In this document: piece after piece, positions 63,309-64,000 of the stretch
Position numbering within the stretch: the stretch's first letter is position 1
How the letters are laid out: every line of letters begins with the position of its first letter
NCBI GenBank assembly: GCA_028281765.1
Contig: JANQJF010000087.1
Location: 62,001 to 126,000, forward strand
Direction of reading: 5' to 3'
Length of the DNA: 64,000 nucleotides
Source: Planctomycetota bacterium
Lineage (GTDB): Bacteria > Planctomycetota > UBA1135 > UBA2386
Translations under genes and position numbers: made by a program
Notes under the pieces: generated by a model
What the model was told of the DNA's origin: nothing
Databases searched by the model: none
What the model saw: only the letters and a program-made list of their open reading frames with translations

Positions 63309-63528
63309 ATACGCCAAACCGTCCGAAGCCGACGGGAGGGGATGGCAGAAACTACCGATACCGTGGAGAATCTCCTGTTGTTCCGGAGAGCTTGCCCCAG
63401 CGCTGTCTCATGAGAATGCGACGGAGCGGATTCCTCACCGGAAGGTCGTGTTGTTCGGCCCGGGTAGATTTTTCCTGCGAGCGCCCGGCGGGGAGATCGA
63501 CCTTGGCCACGTGCAAGAGGAACAGGAA

Positions 63529-63942
63529 ATGTCGATTGGGAAGAAACTGCTGGTGTTCTCGCCACGCGACGAGAAGGCAACGGGTCTCGTCGCGGCCACC
63601 GCGGAATGGGGATGCATCGTTACGACGTGTCAGTCCGCGGACGAGTTCCGTGGCAAACTCGAAGGCGGCAATTACGACGTCGTCGTCTGTGAAGACTCGA
63701 ACGCAGTCAAGAATCTGATCGCCGAAGCGGACCCTGCGGGTCAGATCCTGCAGACTTCGCTCGCAGAGGTCGAGAAGCGCCACATCCTGCGCGTTCTGTC
63801 GTCGACGAACGGCAACAAGACCCGAGCCGCCAAGGTGCTCGGGATCGATACCAAGACGCTCTACAACAAGCTCAAGGCCTACGCGGCCGCCGAAGCCCTG
63901 CGCCGCCGCGGCGCGGTCGCGAGCGAAGAAACCGAGGCCTGA
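63529..63942 (+). CDS. Fis-type DNA-binding regulator with degenerate receiver-like domain
   Basis: The ATG at 63529 follows a purine-rich AGAGGAACAGGAA site. The 137-residue protein has an N-terminal alpha/beta half that looks like a receiver domain ('KLLVFSPRDE', 'YDVVVCEDSNAVKNL'), though a phosphoacceptor is not clearly conserved. The C-terminal Fis helix-turn-helix reads 'SLAEVEKRHILRVLSSTNGNKTRAAKVLGIDTKTLYNKLKAY', the NtrC-type DNA-binding end without its AAA domain. It could regulate nearby promoters. The 220 bases upstream hold no gene. Confidence 0.82.
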   Translation: MSIGKKLLVFSPRDEKATGLVAATAEWGCIVTTCQSADEFRGKLEGGNYDVVVCEDSNAVKNLIAEADPAGQILQTSLAEVEKRHILRVLSSTNGNKTRAAKVLGIDTKTLYNKLKAYAAAEALRRRGAVASEETEA

Positions 63943-63960
63943 TCCGCGTAGAGTGGCGGG

Positions 63961-64000
63961 ATGGGTTCGAAACGGCTCGGCGGCGCAAGCCGCCCGCCGC
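63961..64000 (+). CDS. Possible start of a gene running off the window
   Basis: An ATG after GGCGGG opens 13 codons to the window edge (MGSKRLGGASRPP). This is too short to identify, and it may be chance. Confidence 0.2.
   Translation, partial: MGSKRLGGASRPP

Noticed and set aside
63505-63520. Sigma-54-like promoter before the Fis-type gene
   Set aside because: TGGCCACGTGCA has the two halves too close together for the -24/-12 spacing.
1-64000. tRNA, rRNA, CRISPR, prophage or insertion sequences
   Set aside because: None was recognised by reading; the genes for selenocysteine decoding are also not in the window.

Overview
The window is high-GC, gene-dense DNA from a Gram-negative-type bacterium, most likely a Planctomycetota or related lineage. 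This is inferred from the gene content: many lipoproteins and secreted proteins, PilV/PilW/PilX-like pseudopilins with a HAMP protein, CRTAC1-type FG-GAP/ASPIC-UnbV proteins, secreted alpha/alpha-toroid proteins, an ECF sigma/anti-sigma pair and hopanoid genes. I see no rRNA, tRNA, CRISPR array, prophage or insertion sequence.

Layout. 1-7911: end of an MGH1-like glycosidase, an LCAT-like lipoprotein hydrolase, a three-gene pseudopilin operon (minus strand) and a lipoprotein. 7929-23145: Xaa-Pro aminopeptidase, a carboxypeptidase-regulatory-repeat protein, HEAT and CCA/poly(A)-type nucleotidyltransferase genes, a cation/calcium antiporter, lipoproteins, a toroid protein, a large unknown, a ChaN/Tiki-like protein and a subtilase. 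23152-35228: SGNH-type hydrolase, VOC protein, radical SAM/SPASM enzyme, a coupled pair of M14 peptidases (one with its zinc ligands lost), an ankyrin protein, anti-sigma/sigma, and a zinc-ribbon/retropepsin protein. 35345-50514: MsrA, adhesin-like lipoprotein, LolA-like protein and MMPL exporter, subtilase, then a tightly overlapping type II FAS/PKS-like operon (four ketosynthase-type proteins, ACP, methyltransferase, FabZ-like dehydratase, two lipoproteins). 50535-52115: a Fic protein and a lower-GC, palindrome-rich spacer. 52116-58601: two divergent CRTAC1-like lipoproteins, then a glycosyltransferase and an SDR. 58776-63308: hopanoid operon shc-hpnH-hpnA-hpnG. 63529-63942: a Fis-type regulator.

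The main discovery is a set of three probable selenoproteins. MsrA has an in-frame UGA exactly at its catalytic cysteine (G-U-F-W-G). Both CRTAC1-like genes have an in-frame UGA at the same homologous position, after D-D-L and D-D-C, just before the ASPIC/UnbV domain. A hairpin of bacterial SECIS type follows each UGA. In the two CRTAC1 genes it has the same GGUC apical loop at the same distance (21 nt after UGA); in msrA the loop is GGUUC after 19 nt. UGA is the ordinary stop codon of most neighbouring genes, often in GTGA overlaps, so this is not a recoded genetic code. All three products carry export signals, so they would form an extracytoplasmic selenoprotein set. Sec-MsrA is a known type; I know of no description of Sec-containing CRTAC1/FG-GAP-ASPIC proteins.

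Many genes are translationally coupled by GTGA, TTGA or ATGA overlaps (hopanoid operon, ketosynthase operon, CRTAC1-B/glycosyltransferase/SDR, M14 pair). These overlaps fix several non-ATG starts. The MMPL exporter and LolA-like protein could serve either hopanoid transport or export of the ketosynthase-cluster product; the sequence alone does not decide.
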